64,000 bases of DNA from Deinandra increscens subsp. villosa (Eukaryota; Streptophyta; Magnoliopsida; Asterales; Asteraceae): NCBI GenBank assembly GCA_039602395.1, contig JBCNJP010000025.1, forward strand, positions 45,465,980-45,529,979. The letters run 5' to 3'. Each line of letters starts with the position of its first letter. Within the stretch, counting starts at the first letter, position 1. The notes below the pieces were generated by a model. The model saw only the letters and a list, made by a program, of their open reading frames with translations. It searched no databases and was not told where the DNA came from. A program made the position numbers and the translations under genes. This document shows, in pieces, positions 22,891 through 31,733 of the stretch.

Positions 22891-23439
22891 TGAAAAACCA
22901 CGATACGATCTTACTACTGCATGATTCAGTAATTGAATAGCAACAAGAAGGTAAATAAAGCTTTGCTTTATTGATTCACACTACTACAAAAACTGGCATT
23001 CTTGACGTGCATTGCGCGTCAAGAAGGTGCCTTCTTGACACGCAAATGCGCGTCAAGGATGCGGGGGTCAAGAAGCTTCTTGACGCGCAAAATGCGTGTC
23101 AAGAAGTTCTTGACACGCGAACGATGACACGCATTTTATGACGCGCAATGCGTGTCATAAAATGCGCGTCAAGGAAGCCCCCGTCATAAATCTGTTTATG
23201 ACACACATTTTTGCGCGTCATGGATTTAAAAAAAAATTAAAAAAAAATTGTTTTTTAGTAGAATCACTATTTCATATATTAAATGACAATTTACCTGATA
23301 ATACAAAATAAAGTACACTATTTATAGCAAAATAATACAATTCATATATATAGCAACCAAATCATTACAAAGTTTACATAAGTTTACAAATGGAAAAATA
23401 GTATGCTAACAATAAACATGTACTCTATCATCATCAGAT

Positions 23440-23699
23440 TTCTAGTGTTTGTTCTAGCTGCAAGTTGTATCCAAAAACCCTCATTGAAAGTGAGAATATT
23501 TTCTACAAGTGTTGAAAGCTGTTACCAAGGAAAATAAACAATTTAAAACATATAGTAGCGGTTTAATGAATATGTAAAGAAGTGTGTGCTTACTTCCCGA
23601 TCACTTGCATTTTTCAACATGTCTATAAGCCTGTCAAGTTCCACCGACTTTTTAAATGCATCCTCGGCATCTTGATTGACTGCATATACTAAATTTCTC
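23440..23699 (-). pseudogene. captured two-exon fragment of an unidentified plant gene
   Basis: Two minus-strand pieces separated by a short intron: 23699-23594 (VYAVNQDAEDAFKKSVELDR, then LIDMLKNASDREV) and about 23518-23440 (LVENILTFNEGFWIQLAART). Borders are AG/GT. The text reads like a real conserved helical protein, but I cannot name the family with confidence. Confidence 0.55.
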
Positions 23700-23984
23700 C
23701 TGTTCAATATCAAGAAATAAGTGATTTAATTATCAACAGATTCACAAATAAGGGAAAAGAATACTTTGTAACTTTCGCAAGAACAATTGGGTTAACATGC
23801 TAATCCAACTTTTGGTATAATTATTGACAAACACATAAATTTCTAAAAGTGTTTGTATCAATCAGATTATAAGGGCTATATGAGCTGTCCAGAATAACAA
23901 GAAATCGCCACAATTGCATTCTAAAATAAAAGCAGACTTATGAATAAATCGAAGCATTTAAGACTTTCCATCTATGTTAATTAC

Positions 23985-24068
23985 CTAGGATTGTAATAAA
24001 TGGTGAACAGGTTGTTATTTGCAGCAGCGTGAGCAGCAGCAGCAAGGATTCCAATGTCCATGATGTCA
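23985..24068 (-). pseudogene. captured exon of an auxin response factor (ARF)
   Basis: An 84-bp minus-strand exon reads [28 protein letters not shown]. This is the motif found in the auxin-response region of ARF transcription factors after the B3 domain (family pattern D-S-M-H-I-G-x-L-A-A-A-A-H-A). It is flanked by AG and GT. Two residues differ from the usual motif (SMH to IMD), suggesting drift after capture. Confidence 0.75.
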
Positions 24069-24113
24069 CTTGATATATGTATGAGGTAGGAAAACATATG
24101 GATATAAACTTAC

Positions 24114-24255
24114 AGCTTCAATTCCTCAGCAAATGAGTCCATAGGGGATAAAGTGCCAGATGTCAATACTATAGATCCAACTTTCTTTTTGGCAAATTCT
24201 TCCATAGCAACCCCAGGGTTAAAACACCACCAGCTGAAAATTCTAGATTTTTTGG
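24114..24255 (-). pseudogene. captured exon of an RTEL1-like DNA helicase
   Basis: The minus strand encodes SRIFSWWCFNPGVAMEEFAK followed by VGSIVLTSGTLSPMDSFAEELKL. The block with LTSGTLSP is typical of the XPD/RTEL1/FANCJ iron-sulfur helicase family, and WCFNPG fits RTEL1. Splice-type borders are present on both sides (AG before 24255, GT after 24114). One exon only. Confidence 0.78.
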
Positions 24256-24384
24256 CTGCATCACCAAAAGCAACAGAAGTTTGGAAAATTATTTTTGTAT
24301 AAAACAGATTAGTAGGATTCTTTAACCACAAATTTTATAAAATGGAGTGGTAACCAGCCATACTATAAATAAAAACAAGCGTAC

Positions 24385-24633
24385 CCAAGTACACCATCAG
24401 ATCTGACAAACTTAGGAAGTCCATCACCAAGACCCCTGGCAAATCCAGGTTGTGTTTGGACACGAACCTTCACCGCCTCCATGGGACAAAGAGCCATATC
24501 AGCAATCACCTCAGCAGATGCAGAACCAACCAGGTAGATCAAAGTCTTGTACTTTGTAGCATACTCTGGGCCAGCAATGTCATAGTATTTCTTGAAGAAC
24601 TCACAGAAACCAAACTTGCAGGCTCCCTAAGCA
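24385..24633 (-). pseudogene. captured exon of a mitochondrial phosphate carrier (PHT3/MPT type)
   Basis: The minus-strand reading gives GACKFGFCEFFKKYY, then AGPEYATKYKTLIYLVGSAS, then ALCPMEAVKVRVQTQPGFAR and GDGLPKFVRSDG, characteristic of the mitochondrial phosphate transporter (SLC25A3 family). The carrier signature PMEAVKVRVQTQ is seen. Borders look like a splice acceptor (24635-24634) and donor (24384-24383). A TAG stands where the family normally has Gln before GACKFGF, so the piece cannot be read through from upstream. Only one exon is present. Confidence 0.85.
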
Positions 24634-24801
24634 CTGTAACCAAGCAGGGTTACATAATCCAAAGTAAGCTTTTTTTACCCGCATGACTCGTTATAGATAT
24701 AACATAATCCAAACCAATCCATTTGTAAAGCAAGGAGCTAAAAACAAAGAACCATATATGAAGTGAGACACTAAATAGAAAGCTAAATGGGAGAGGTTTA
24801 C

Positions 24802-26352
24802 ATGGAAGTTATAAGTGATCTTGTCTGTTACGTCTATAATTTCCTTCCATTTTCTGCCAATGCTCATCTGCATTCAGTACAAGTAAATAATTGTAAGAAA
24901 AAGAGAGCTCAAGGCCTCAAGAGAATAAAGATGGGGACAAAAGGTGATAGGTGATAGAAAGAACACACATTTGATATCACAAGACCTGTTCAATACCCCT
25001 AAATATAAGTCAAACGTGTTCAGTAATCAATTAATAGAAACTCTGATAATGTTTCACCTCCTTATACGAAAGCAACCAATGGGTCGGCCACTTCCTATTG
25101 GGTAGCAGTTATGATCCACAAAATTAGGGGGGACAAAAGTGTGGAGACATGGGCTAATTATGGGCAGTTTAAAGCCTAACTTACATCAGTTTGCTTAGTG
25201 TCTAGGGCAGTATTGTTAGAAGATTAGCCACTCTTGAATTCGGCCGACCATCTTGTTATCTTCTGATTTCATATGATTTGAATTCCAGTATCCCTTTGTA
25301 TACTGACTTGTTAAGCATCTTTGTCCCACTCCCTTTGAGGATCGAAACTAGATTACCCTTGCTTTAAAGTACAAACCACAGCTTTTTAAGTTAACCCATG
25401 GCACACCCATATACACAAAGTCATGCTATGTGAATCCTGATAGCACCACATACGCCTAACTATATGACTAGAACAACATAGTTATACCAAGGGATATGGC
25501 TAATACCTGAGCAGCCTCATTAGCTGCATTTTTAGTCCATAAAGAAAGCTTATCCTGCCTTTGACGGACGCTAGCAACAACACCGCATATTTCATCAGCA
25601 TCTTCAAATTGCTCACCGATTAAAGCCATTAACTACATATATACAAAACCACTATTTTCAGTTGGTGATAACAATGACTAATTCAAGAACATAATAACTC
25701 CTTCAAGCCCGAAACAATACATACTGTTTCAAGCCACATAGTCTCAAGTCCAGCCTTTCTGCTACTAGTAACCATCCACTTGCCTCCATTGGCACACTGT
25801 GGATCCTCCCATTTGGGCTCAATCCCAGCTTTAAACAAATGAAAATCAGCATTTCCTGGCAGCTTGCTAGGCTTGAATACATGATCATATAAGCTGCAAT
25901 AACAGCATAACACCCAATACAATCAATCTTAATTCCAAAATTCTAAAAAAAAAACCTTCTGGTTTCTAGTTTTATCTGTTAAAAAACTCTGAAACAACAG
26001 ATTTATATGCCAGGATTTATCAAATGCTAATAACATATCAGATACAAATCTAATCTACGGATAGCTATACATTTCGTATCAGCTAGGGTTTATAAATCTA
26101 GATCGAAAGAAATATCAAACGCTAAATCGAATTAGAGAGACGATTAATACAGATTGAGCATGAAACTAGGGTTTACCACCAAAACTCTTCGACGGTGTCG
26201 AAGGTGTAAGCATCGCGAAGATTATTCCCCCAAGCGGCGCCTTGTTTAGGTTTGGATACGTTATCGAACCAAAAGGTCCACTTCTTGTCTAACCTATGAG
26301 GCTGCTCCGCCGCTGCTCCGCTAACATCCGCCGCTGCGCCGTCACTCGACAT
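24802..26352 (-). pseudogene. eIF(iso)4E: captured eIF(iso)4E gene, exons 1-4, last exon missing
   Basis: Exons on minus: 26352-26177, 25893-25725, 25632-25507, 24867-24802, all with GT/AG borders and consistent phase, 537 nt or 179 codons without a stop. The protein is the cap-binding translation factor eIF(iso)4[81 protein letters not shown]. Cap-contacting Trp residues (W in AAWG and WEDP) are present. Usual length is about 200 aa, so only the C-terminal ~20 residues (last exon) are absent; sequence beyond exon 4 passes into a phosphate-carrier fragment. It could still be transcribed as a fusion. Not a retrocopy, since the introns remain. Confidence 0.88.
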
Positions 26353-26444
26353 GATTGGTTACTGTAACACCGGCACAAATAGGTGGTTGTCGATGGAGAA
26401 GGAGAAGGAGAGGAGAGGAGAGGGTGGTTGTCGTGTTTCCGGCT

Positions 26445-26506
26445 GCAATCTTCTCTTTGACGAGAGCAAATTTGGGACGGCAATCTTCTCTTTGACGAGA
26501 GCGAGA
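26445..26506. repeat. short tandem duplication in the CACTA interior
   Basis: The phrase GCAATCTTCTCTTTGACGAG occurs twice about 36 bp apart, upstream of the captured ATG in its probable 5'UTR or promoter. Confidence 0.75.
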
Positions 26507-26589
26507 GCGAGAGAGAGAGTATATTTGGGAATTAGGGCAAATTTTTTGGGGAAAAAAATAAGTGAGCGGGAGTGTGAATTTTCGGGGAA

Positions 26590-26606
26590 AAAATGGCGGG
26601 AAAAAA
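26590..26606. promoter_or_regulatory. E2F-type site upstream of captured eIF(iso)4E
   Basis: The minus strand reads TTTTTTTCCCGCCATTTTTT, containing TTTCCCGCC, a match to the plant E2F consensus. It lies about 240 bp upstream of the captured ATG and inside the transposon, so every copy of the element would carry it. One short match may be chance. Confidence 0.35.
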
Positions 26607-27099
26607 ATTATAAAACGACGGATACTTCTTGACACGCACATTTTAAGTGTCCTCCGTGTTTTTTTTTTGAAATATGACAGAAATTCTTGACACTCAAAAA
26701 TGCGCGTCATGAATTCTTAGAAATTACTTATAAATGACATTTTATTTTGACACTTCAGTTTTTGCACGTCAAGAATTATCGAGTGTCATCGTTCGCGTGT
26801 CAAGGAAAGCAGTTTTTGTAGTAGTGTCACTTAGAGATTACAAGTAGAGAGAGAAAACACACTCAGTTACACACAGTTAAGAGATATGTAAATGACAGAA
26901 CTACTAAACACTCTCTCTAACAAGCTATTTATAGTCACTTAGTAACAGGCCAGCGTACCAGCTGCGGACCATCTGGTCCGCCCGGATCAACTGGTCCGGC
27001 GGTGCATCTGGTACGGCCAGTGACTATAAAACTCACACAGATGCTCTAGATTAGATACAATACACGAGACACACGCTAGCATAGGAATATGCTCTAACA

Positions 27100-27120
27100 A
27101 ACTCCCCCTTAACGTGTAGT
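27100..27120 (-). other. polypurine tract of Sirevirus A
   Basis: On the minus strand TTAAGGGGGAGTT ends at the 3' LTR. Similar AGGGGGAG tracts lie further inside near 27273, 28519 and 28600, matching the multiple polypurine tracts described for Sireviruses. Confidence 0.7.
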
Positions 27121-27928
27121 GTATCTATATTCTAACTAAACTTCAATCTTCAATCTTCAACATTGCTGCATCCGATCTTTGACTTGAAATCTTGTCAGAA
27201 ATAGAGCTTGCATGGCTGGATCAATCTTGAACAGACTTTGAACTTCAAGATCCACTTGCGAAAGATATAATATTCTCCCCCTTTCACCATGCTTGAGTTT
27301 TACCACACCGAACCTGCAATTTCAGAAGACAGAAACGCGGCTTTCCTTTCTTTTGAAAAAATAATTTAATCTTGGCACAAAACTTCTCTTCGAAAATCCA
27401 AGATATAGATTTTGAAAATTTAATTTTGTATCATTGTATCGATCGGTCGAAAACAAAAAAGAAACAAAATATTTTTGGCTTTTTGAAACTTTATATCAAA
27501 ACACACCTAAAATCTTTTTGAATTTTCAGATATGAAACATACATGCAATACAGAAATGAAATACTGAATCACACACTATATTTGTCTTTTGCGAGAAAGA
27601 TCACAACTTGGGATCATATTGGTCATAACATGCTGAACTACACTTCAATTTCAATTACTTCAGCACATAAGTCATGTCGATTACCGGTATAATTTTTTTT
27701 TCATTCTAAACTCAGGCACAATCATACTCACACCATCTGGATATGTTATTGTATGAATTAGATTTGCAATGACCAGTGTACCCCATACTATCAGACATAC
27801 TCAGATATGTTTTTGCTTTTTATATAACACTTTGTGATTTCATTTGTGATTTAATCACATAATGATTGTATTCATGATTCAGTCAACAGTGTTCCATGCA
27901 AAAAGAAATAAGAACGTTAAATCATCTA

Positions 27929-27961
27929 CCTTAAGGTCGATCTTTCGATACGCAGATAAGG
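27929..27961 (-). ncRNA. structured element, Sirevirus A copy 3 (shortened)
   Basis: A degenerate third copy: stem CCTTA/TAAGG (27929-27933 with 27957-27961) around a core with the apical hairpin ATC-GAAA-GAT on the sense strand. Confidence 0.4.
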
Positions 27962-28001
27962 CCTCGGATTGAACAAAATAAGAAAATAAAACAAGTTGAA
28001 A

Positions 28002-28069
28002 TTGTATAACCCAACAACAATCAGGTCGGTACTCCCGTACACGCAGAGAAAGTCCGATGAGTTATACGA
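28002..28069 (-). ncRNA. structured element, Sirevirus A copy 2
   Basis: Closing stem GTATAAC/GTTATAC (28004-28010 with 28061-28067), extendable by a wobble and one more pair. The apical hairpin on the sense strand is GTAC-GGGA-GTAC, against GTGC-GGGA-GCAC in Sirevirus C copy 2: both sides of one base pair have changed. Confidence 0.6.
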
Positions 28070-28094
28070 AACACCAAAGAAAATAAAGCAGAAC

Positions 28095-28154
28095 GTCAAA
28101 CGAACAACGATCAGGTCGGTCTTTCGACACGCAGAGAAAGTCCGATCGTTTGAC
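28095..28154 (-). ncRNA. structured element, Sirevirus A copy 1
   Basis: A perfect 9-bp closing stem GTCAAACGA/TCGTTTGAC (28095-28103 with 28146-28154) encloses the conserved core. On the element's sense strand the core has TCGGACTTTCTCTGCGTG, an apical hairpin GTC-GAAA-GAC, then CGACCTGATCG. The homologous Sirevirus C copy has ATC-GAAA-GAT, a paired change in the apical stem. Type is given as ncRNA for lack of a better class; it is a cis structure in the element transcript. Confidence 0.6.
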
Positions 28155-28804
28155 AAAATAAAGAAAATCAAACAAGTTTAAATCTTTGCAAAATGAACAC
28201 ATGTATACACAGTGACTTCTCATTTTCTTTTTCACATAATTTTTTTTATATATCATGAGATATGCATCAAGATGTTATCCACTTGGTCAAGCATTAGTAT
28301 TTAATGTGTTTATCACATCTGAATACTTTCTGATTTAATGCCGAGCCTACCAAGTACATCAAACAATGATCTTATGGCTTTTTCATCTATTTTATCCATG
28401 AGTCAGACACGTAAGCCAATGTACCATCATTTCCCAATCATGTCGGATACAATTTCTCATTTTTTGATGTTTTTGTATTTTTCATTTTTTTTAATGTTTT
28501 TGTACTTTTCTGTTTTTCTCCCCCTTAAAATGAAAACTCTATATTTGGATTTTCATTTTAACAAAAACACAAAGACACTATTTTTGGCTTTTCAATTTTC
28601 TCCCCCTAAACTACAATCAAAATGCATTAAAGAAAGAAAATTGACCAATCGATACGGATACCTTTTCAGGTTTATCTTTCAGAAAAGTTCAGTGTTGAAA
28701 TATGAAGCAGTCAATTTAAGTTAAGAACGCAGAATACTCCTCCATTAGCAACTTTGCAATCACCAACGGGTCTTCTAGGAATACCTGCACACTGGTTATA
28801 AAGA

Positions 28805-31402
28805 TTAGTACGCAAATGACCCGAAGCACACAGCTTCTGGTCGACCAGTGTCTTCCACAAAATCATTTGCAGCTTTGCTGACCACTTTAGGTCGCCACTG
28901 CATTTTGACCTTTTCTGTTTTTACTGAGACATCATCCTGTGATGAACCTTCAACACTTGAATCAAACTTAAAAAATTGTTTCTTTTTAGACTTAGTGTTA
29001 GACGGCGTGGACTCAGTAAAAATTCTGCCTGATTCATCGATAAATGTGGCAGAGTTGTTTAAAAATGATCTTTTACCAGTTTCAGAACAATCCTGTGCCA
29101 TGTGTCCCTGTCGGCGACATTGATAGCACAAACGATATGATCGTTTAGATTGTGGTTTGCCCGGAACTGATGAACACCTCTCAACGGGCTCAGAATTATC
29201 AGAAATATCATCAAAAATTTGAAATCGATTAGAATGTACCCATTTTGAAGTAGGATTTCGAGGTGTGGAATTTGATCCAGATGAAGATGAAACTTTCATT
29301 GTTTGAACTTCACCAGAAGAACTTATAGATGAAGCCTTCTTTTGAATCTTTCCACCAAACCCCTTTTCCATTGTAGACATGAAGACTTGAGCCAAATAAT
29401 AAATTTGTTCCAAGTTTGTGTCTTTCTTGACTTTGAGAGCTTTCGTGGGCATATTTTTCTTGATATTCTTTGCACCCTTCTTACCATCACTACCCAAACC
29501 ACAACGTTTGTAACCCGGTAGCTTAGTTAAGTCGACTTCAGAACACGAAGGACCCGCTTTAGCAGCTTGATTAAATGAAGCTTTAATATCATTCAATTTG
29601 TTAGCTTCAACCAACTTCGCAGCAACTTGTGCTTCATTCAATTGCTTTTCATTCTTCTCAACTTGGTTTCCAACAGAACCAACTCCCTTTTCTGAAATAA
29701 AACCACCTGAAACAAACTTTGTTGTAGATTTATCACACAAACTTTCCTCCTTTTCCTCTTTCTTCTTTGATATCTGAGATTTCTTCAAGTCAGACTTCTT
29801 CGCAGCAAATTCAGAATAATCACCAGTTATGCCAGAAATTTGAATATCAGCAAGAACATCAGATTCAATAACTGGATGCGGAATCTGATTATACTCCTCG
29901 CTTCCAAAAACCTTTTTGAAATTCTCATCTTTGCATAAGTAACTGGTAAAAGAATGTGAATTCTTCAAATTATTCAACTGCCTCTTAAGATTCAACACTT
30001 CAACATTCAGATCAGATATTTTCTTTTGAGCTTCCCCCAATGCTGTTTCAGAATCAATTAATTGCTCGGAAGCTGTATTAAACCGAAATTTTTCTTGTCG
30101 CATCTGATCATGAGCATCACACACTTCTTGAGTAATTTTCTTGACACAGCCTTCATGAATCTCAATATTTCGTTTCAACAACTGATTTTCATGTGTCAAA
30201 GTCGTGACTTTATCAAGTAAGATGGAATGTTCCTTTTGACGATCACTTTCTGTTGCATGAACTTCATCAAACTCTTTCTGAAGATCATTATACAATTGCT
30301 GAAGAGAATCCAATTTTATTTTGGATTTGCTAAACAAAGCATCAAAATCTTCAATGGCATCTTTTGCTTCACTCTCCCATTTTTCAACACTTTTAACCAA
30401 CTCCTCATTCTCAGTTTTCAACTTCAGAAGTTGTTCCTTATCTTGAGCAACTATGTCATCCATATTGCTCTTAAGCTTGACAATCTCCTCCATCAACTCA
30501 TCCTTATCATTTATTAATTTCTCATTTATTTTGCAAATCTCATCAGAATTTTCTACTTTCTTCTTGAAACTTTCTAATTCTGTTTCCTTCAGTGTTCTCT
30601 CAACCATTAACCCTTCCTTTTCTTGAACCAATTCACGAACTTTTCTATCCTTTTCAGCACAAAATTCACAAGTTGACTCATACCCACTAACTTCAGAATC
30701 ACTTGTTTCAGATGTAGTGATCTCAGATGTATATTCACTTGATTCAACTTCAATATTAGCCATTAAAGCCACAGGTTGACCATTGATATAACAAACTTCA
30801 TCTGAGTCGGCACAAGTATCGTGAATAGCAGTCAAAGCAATAGGTGTTTTTTCAAATTGTTTTGACCATTCATCAAATTCTTTATCTGCTTGAGCTTGAG
30901 CCATCATAGCTTTTGCGTCAGTCTTATCAGATTTACTCTTATGAGATGATGATTGAGAACACTCACGAGCAAAATGTCCAACCTTGGAACAATTGTAACA
31001 CTTTACTTTAGATTTATCCAAACCCAATTTTCTATTTCCTGGAACAAAAGAATTCTTTCCATGTTTCTTGATAAATCGTCTTCCTTTTTCAACCAACATT
31101 GCAAATTGCCAATGCAGATCTAATTCAGCTAATTGATCATCATCCAGCTGTTCTAACTCAGTTCCACTTAAACCAGCATCACTAACTTGACCAAAAATCG
31201 ATCCAGACGATGAAGATATAAAAGCAGATAATAATGCAGCCAATTCTTCAGTTGATTGAGCAGGATGAGAATTGTTTGATGATTTTTCTGGAATGGTAAA
31301 ACGACATCCTGGAGAATAACCAGGATCTTCAGAATGTCCAGCAAGAAAAGCTGTTACCGGCGGATTACTGCTAGAAATAGCATGTGACTTTGCCTTTATA
31401 GT
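28805..31402 (-). CDS. Sirevirus A gag-type ORF with two zinc knuckles and coiled coil
   Basis: An uninterrupted frame of about 865 codons. Order from the N-terminus: a gag C-terminal region (ELDLHWQFAMLVEKGRR, residues ~94-110), zinc knuckle CYNCSKVGHFAREC (136-149), an acidic linker, a long Lys/Glu/Leu-rich coiled coil (about 250-500), basic linkers, a second zinc knuckle CYQCRRQGHMAQDC (760-773) and the Sirevirus gag/pol boundary motif NDFVEDTGRPEAVC near the end. The N-terminal gag half is absent: the frame opens at a GTG directly after the truncated LTR and no good ATG is evident there. No pol domains follow. Confidence 0.8.
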   Translation of the reverse strand, partial: TIKAKSHAISSSNPPVTAFLAGHSEDPGYSPGCRFTIPEKSSNNSHPAQSTEELAALLSAFISSSSGSIFGQVSDAGLSGTELEQLDDDQLAELDLHWQFAMLVEKGRRFIKKHGKNSFVPGNRKLGLDKSKVKCYNCSKVGHFARECSQSSSHKSKSDKTDAKAMMAQAQADKEFDEWSKQFEKTPIALTAIHDTCADSDEVCYINGQPVALMANIEVESSEYTSEITTSETSDSEVSGYESTCEFCAEKDRKVRELVQEKEGLMVERTLKETELESFKKKVENSDEICKINEKLINDKDELMEEIVKLKSNMDDIVAQDKEQLLKLKTENEELVKSVEKWESEAKDAIEDFDALFSKSKIKLDSLQQLYNDLQKEFDEVHATESDRQKEHSILLDKVTTLTHENQLLKRNIEIHEGCVKKITQEVCDAHDQMRQEKFRFNTASEQLIDSETALGEAQKKISDLNVEVLNLKRQLNNLKNSHSFTSYLCKDENFKKVFGSEEYNQIPHPVIESDVLADIQISGITGDYSEFAAKKSDLKKSQISKKKEEKEESLCDKSTTKFVSGGFISEKGVGSVGNQVEKNEKQLNEAQVAAKLVEANKLNDIKASFNQAAKAGPSCSEVDLTKLPGYKRCGLGSDGKKGAKNIKKNMPTKALKVKKDTNLEQIYYLAQVFMSTMEKGFGGKIQKKASSISSSGEVQTMKVSSSSGSNSTPRNPTSKWVHSNRFQIFDDISDNSEPVERCSSVPGKPQSKRSYRLCYQCRRQGHMAQDCSETGKRSFLNNSATFIDESGRIFTESTPSNTKSKKKQFFKFDSSVEGSSQDDVSVKTEKVKMQWRPKVVSKAANDFVEDTGRPEAVCFGSFAY

Positions 31403-31407
31403 CACTT

Positions 31408-31728
31408 AGTAATTGAATAGCAACAAGAAGGTAAATAAAGCTTTGCTTTATTGATTCACTTAGAGATTACAAGTAGAGAGAGAAAACACACTCAGTTACA
31501 CACAGTTAAGAGATATGTAAATGACAGAACTACTAAACACTCTCTCTAACAAGCTATTTATAGTCACTTAGTAACAGGCCAGCGTACTAGCTGCGGACCA
31601 TCTGGTCCGCCCGGATCAACTGGTCCGGCGGTGCATCTGGTACGGCCAGTGACTATAAAACTCACACAGATGCTCTAGATTAGATACAATACACGAGACA
31701 CACGCTAGCATAGGAATATGCTCTAACA
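31408..31728 (-). repeat. 5' LTR of Sirevirus A, inner end deleted
   Basis: Matches the 3' LTR from 31728 down to 31408 (AGTAATTG). There the last ~37 bp of LTR seen in the other copy are replaced by sequence leading straight into the gag ORF. Palindromes GCGGACCA/TGGTCCGC (31593-31610) and CCGGA/TCCGG (31611-31628) lie just upstream of the TATA box (TATAAATA on minus, 31562-31555), a position typical for Sirevirus LTR palindromes. Confidence 0.85.
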
Positions 31729-31733
31729 AAGCT

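Larger units (their letters stand above)
22979..26826 (-). mobile_element. CACTA (EnSpm-like) transposon carrying five host-gene fragments
   Basis: Terminal inverted repeat CACTACTACAAAAACTG at both ends (17 bp perfect) and a 3-bp target duplication TCA (22976-22978 and 26827-26829). The intact sequence across the site is visible in the other LTR at 31456. Sub-terminal regions hold many short GACGCGC/GCGCGTC words, the usual sub-terminal repeats of this superfamily. No transposase coding is seen in 3,848 bp, so it is non-autonomous. The interior is built from pieces of unrelated plant genes, all on the minus strand, with exon-intron borders preserved. The strand is set by the cargo. Confidence 0.92.
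22891..27099 (-). repeat. 3' LTR of Sirevirus A, split by CACTA
   Basis: LTR parts lie at 22891-22978 and 26827-27099, about 361 bp when the CACTA is disregarded. Compared with the 5' LTR, the shared 26827-27099 part differs at one visible base (C to T at the AGCGTAC position). TATA box on minus: 26926-26933. Palindrome GCGGACCA/TGGTCCGC lies at 26964-26981. The polypurine tract (TTAAGGGGGAG on minus) lies next to 27099. Confidence 0.85.
22891..31728 (-). mobile_element. Sirevirus A (Copia), non-autonomous, nested in Gypsy RT
   Basis: Minus-strand element with terminal TGTTAGAGC at 31728 and an end reading TGAAAAACC on the plus strand at 22891. Target duplication is ATGCT (22886-22890) and AAGCT (31729-31733), one base changed. 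Contents from its 5' end: a 5' LTR truncated at its inner end, a single long gag-type ORF with no protease, integrase, RT or RNase H, a non-coding region with structured elements and several purine tracts, then the 3' LTR split by a CACTA transposon. Primer site and 5' gag are deleted, so it cannot copy itself. Confidence 0.85.

Noticed and set aside
24110..24331. complete small helicase gene
   Set aside because: Only one exon (24114-24255) matches the helicase family; the rest of the frame is intron read-through.
26342..26710. minus-strand ORF of 122 codons upstream of eIF(iso)4E
   Set aside because: Low-complexity Ser/Pro/Phe sequence in the captured 5'UTR/promoter; overlaps the eIF(iso)4E exon in another frame.
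27996..28256. overlapping ORFs on both strands
   Set aside because: They arise from the repeated structured elements and T-rich spacers; similar spurious frames appear at 62974-63307 in Sirevirus C for the same reason.
30227..30517. plus-strand ORF of 96 codons
   Set aside because: Antisense shadow of the Sirevirus A coiled-coil ORF.
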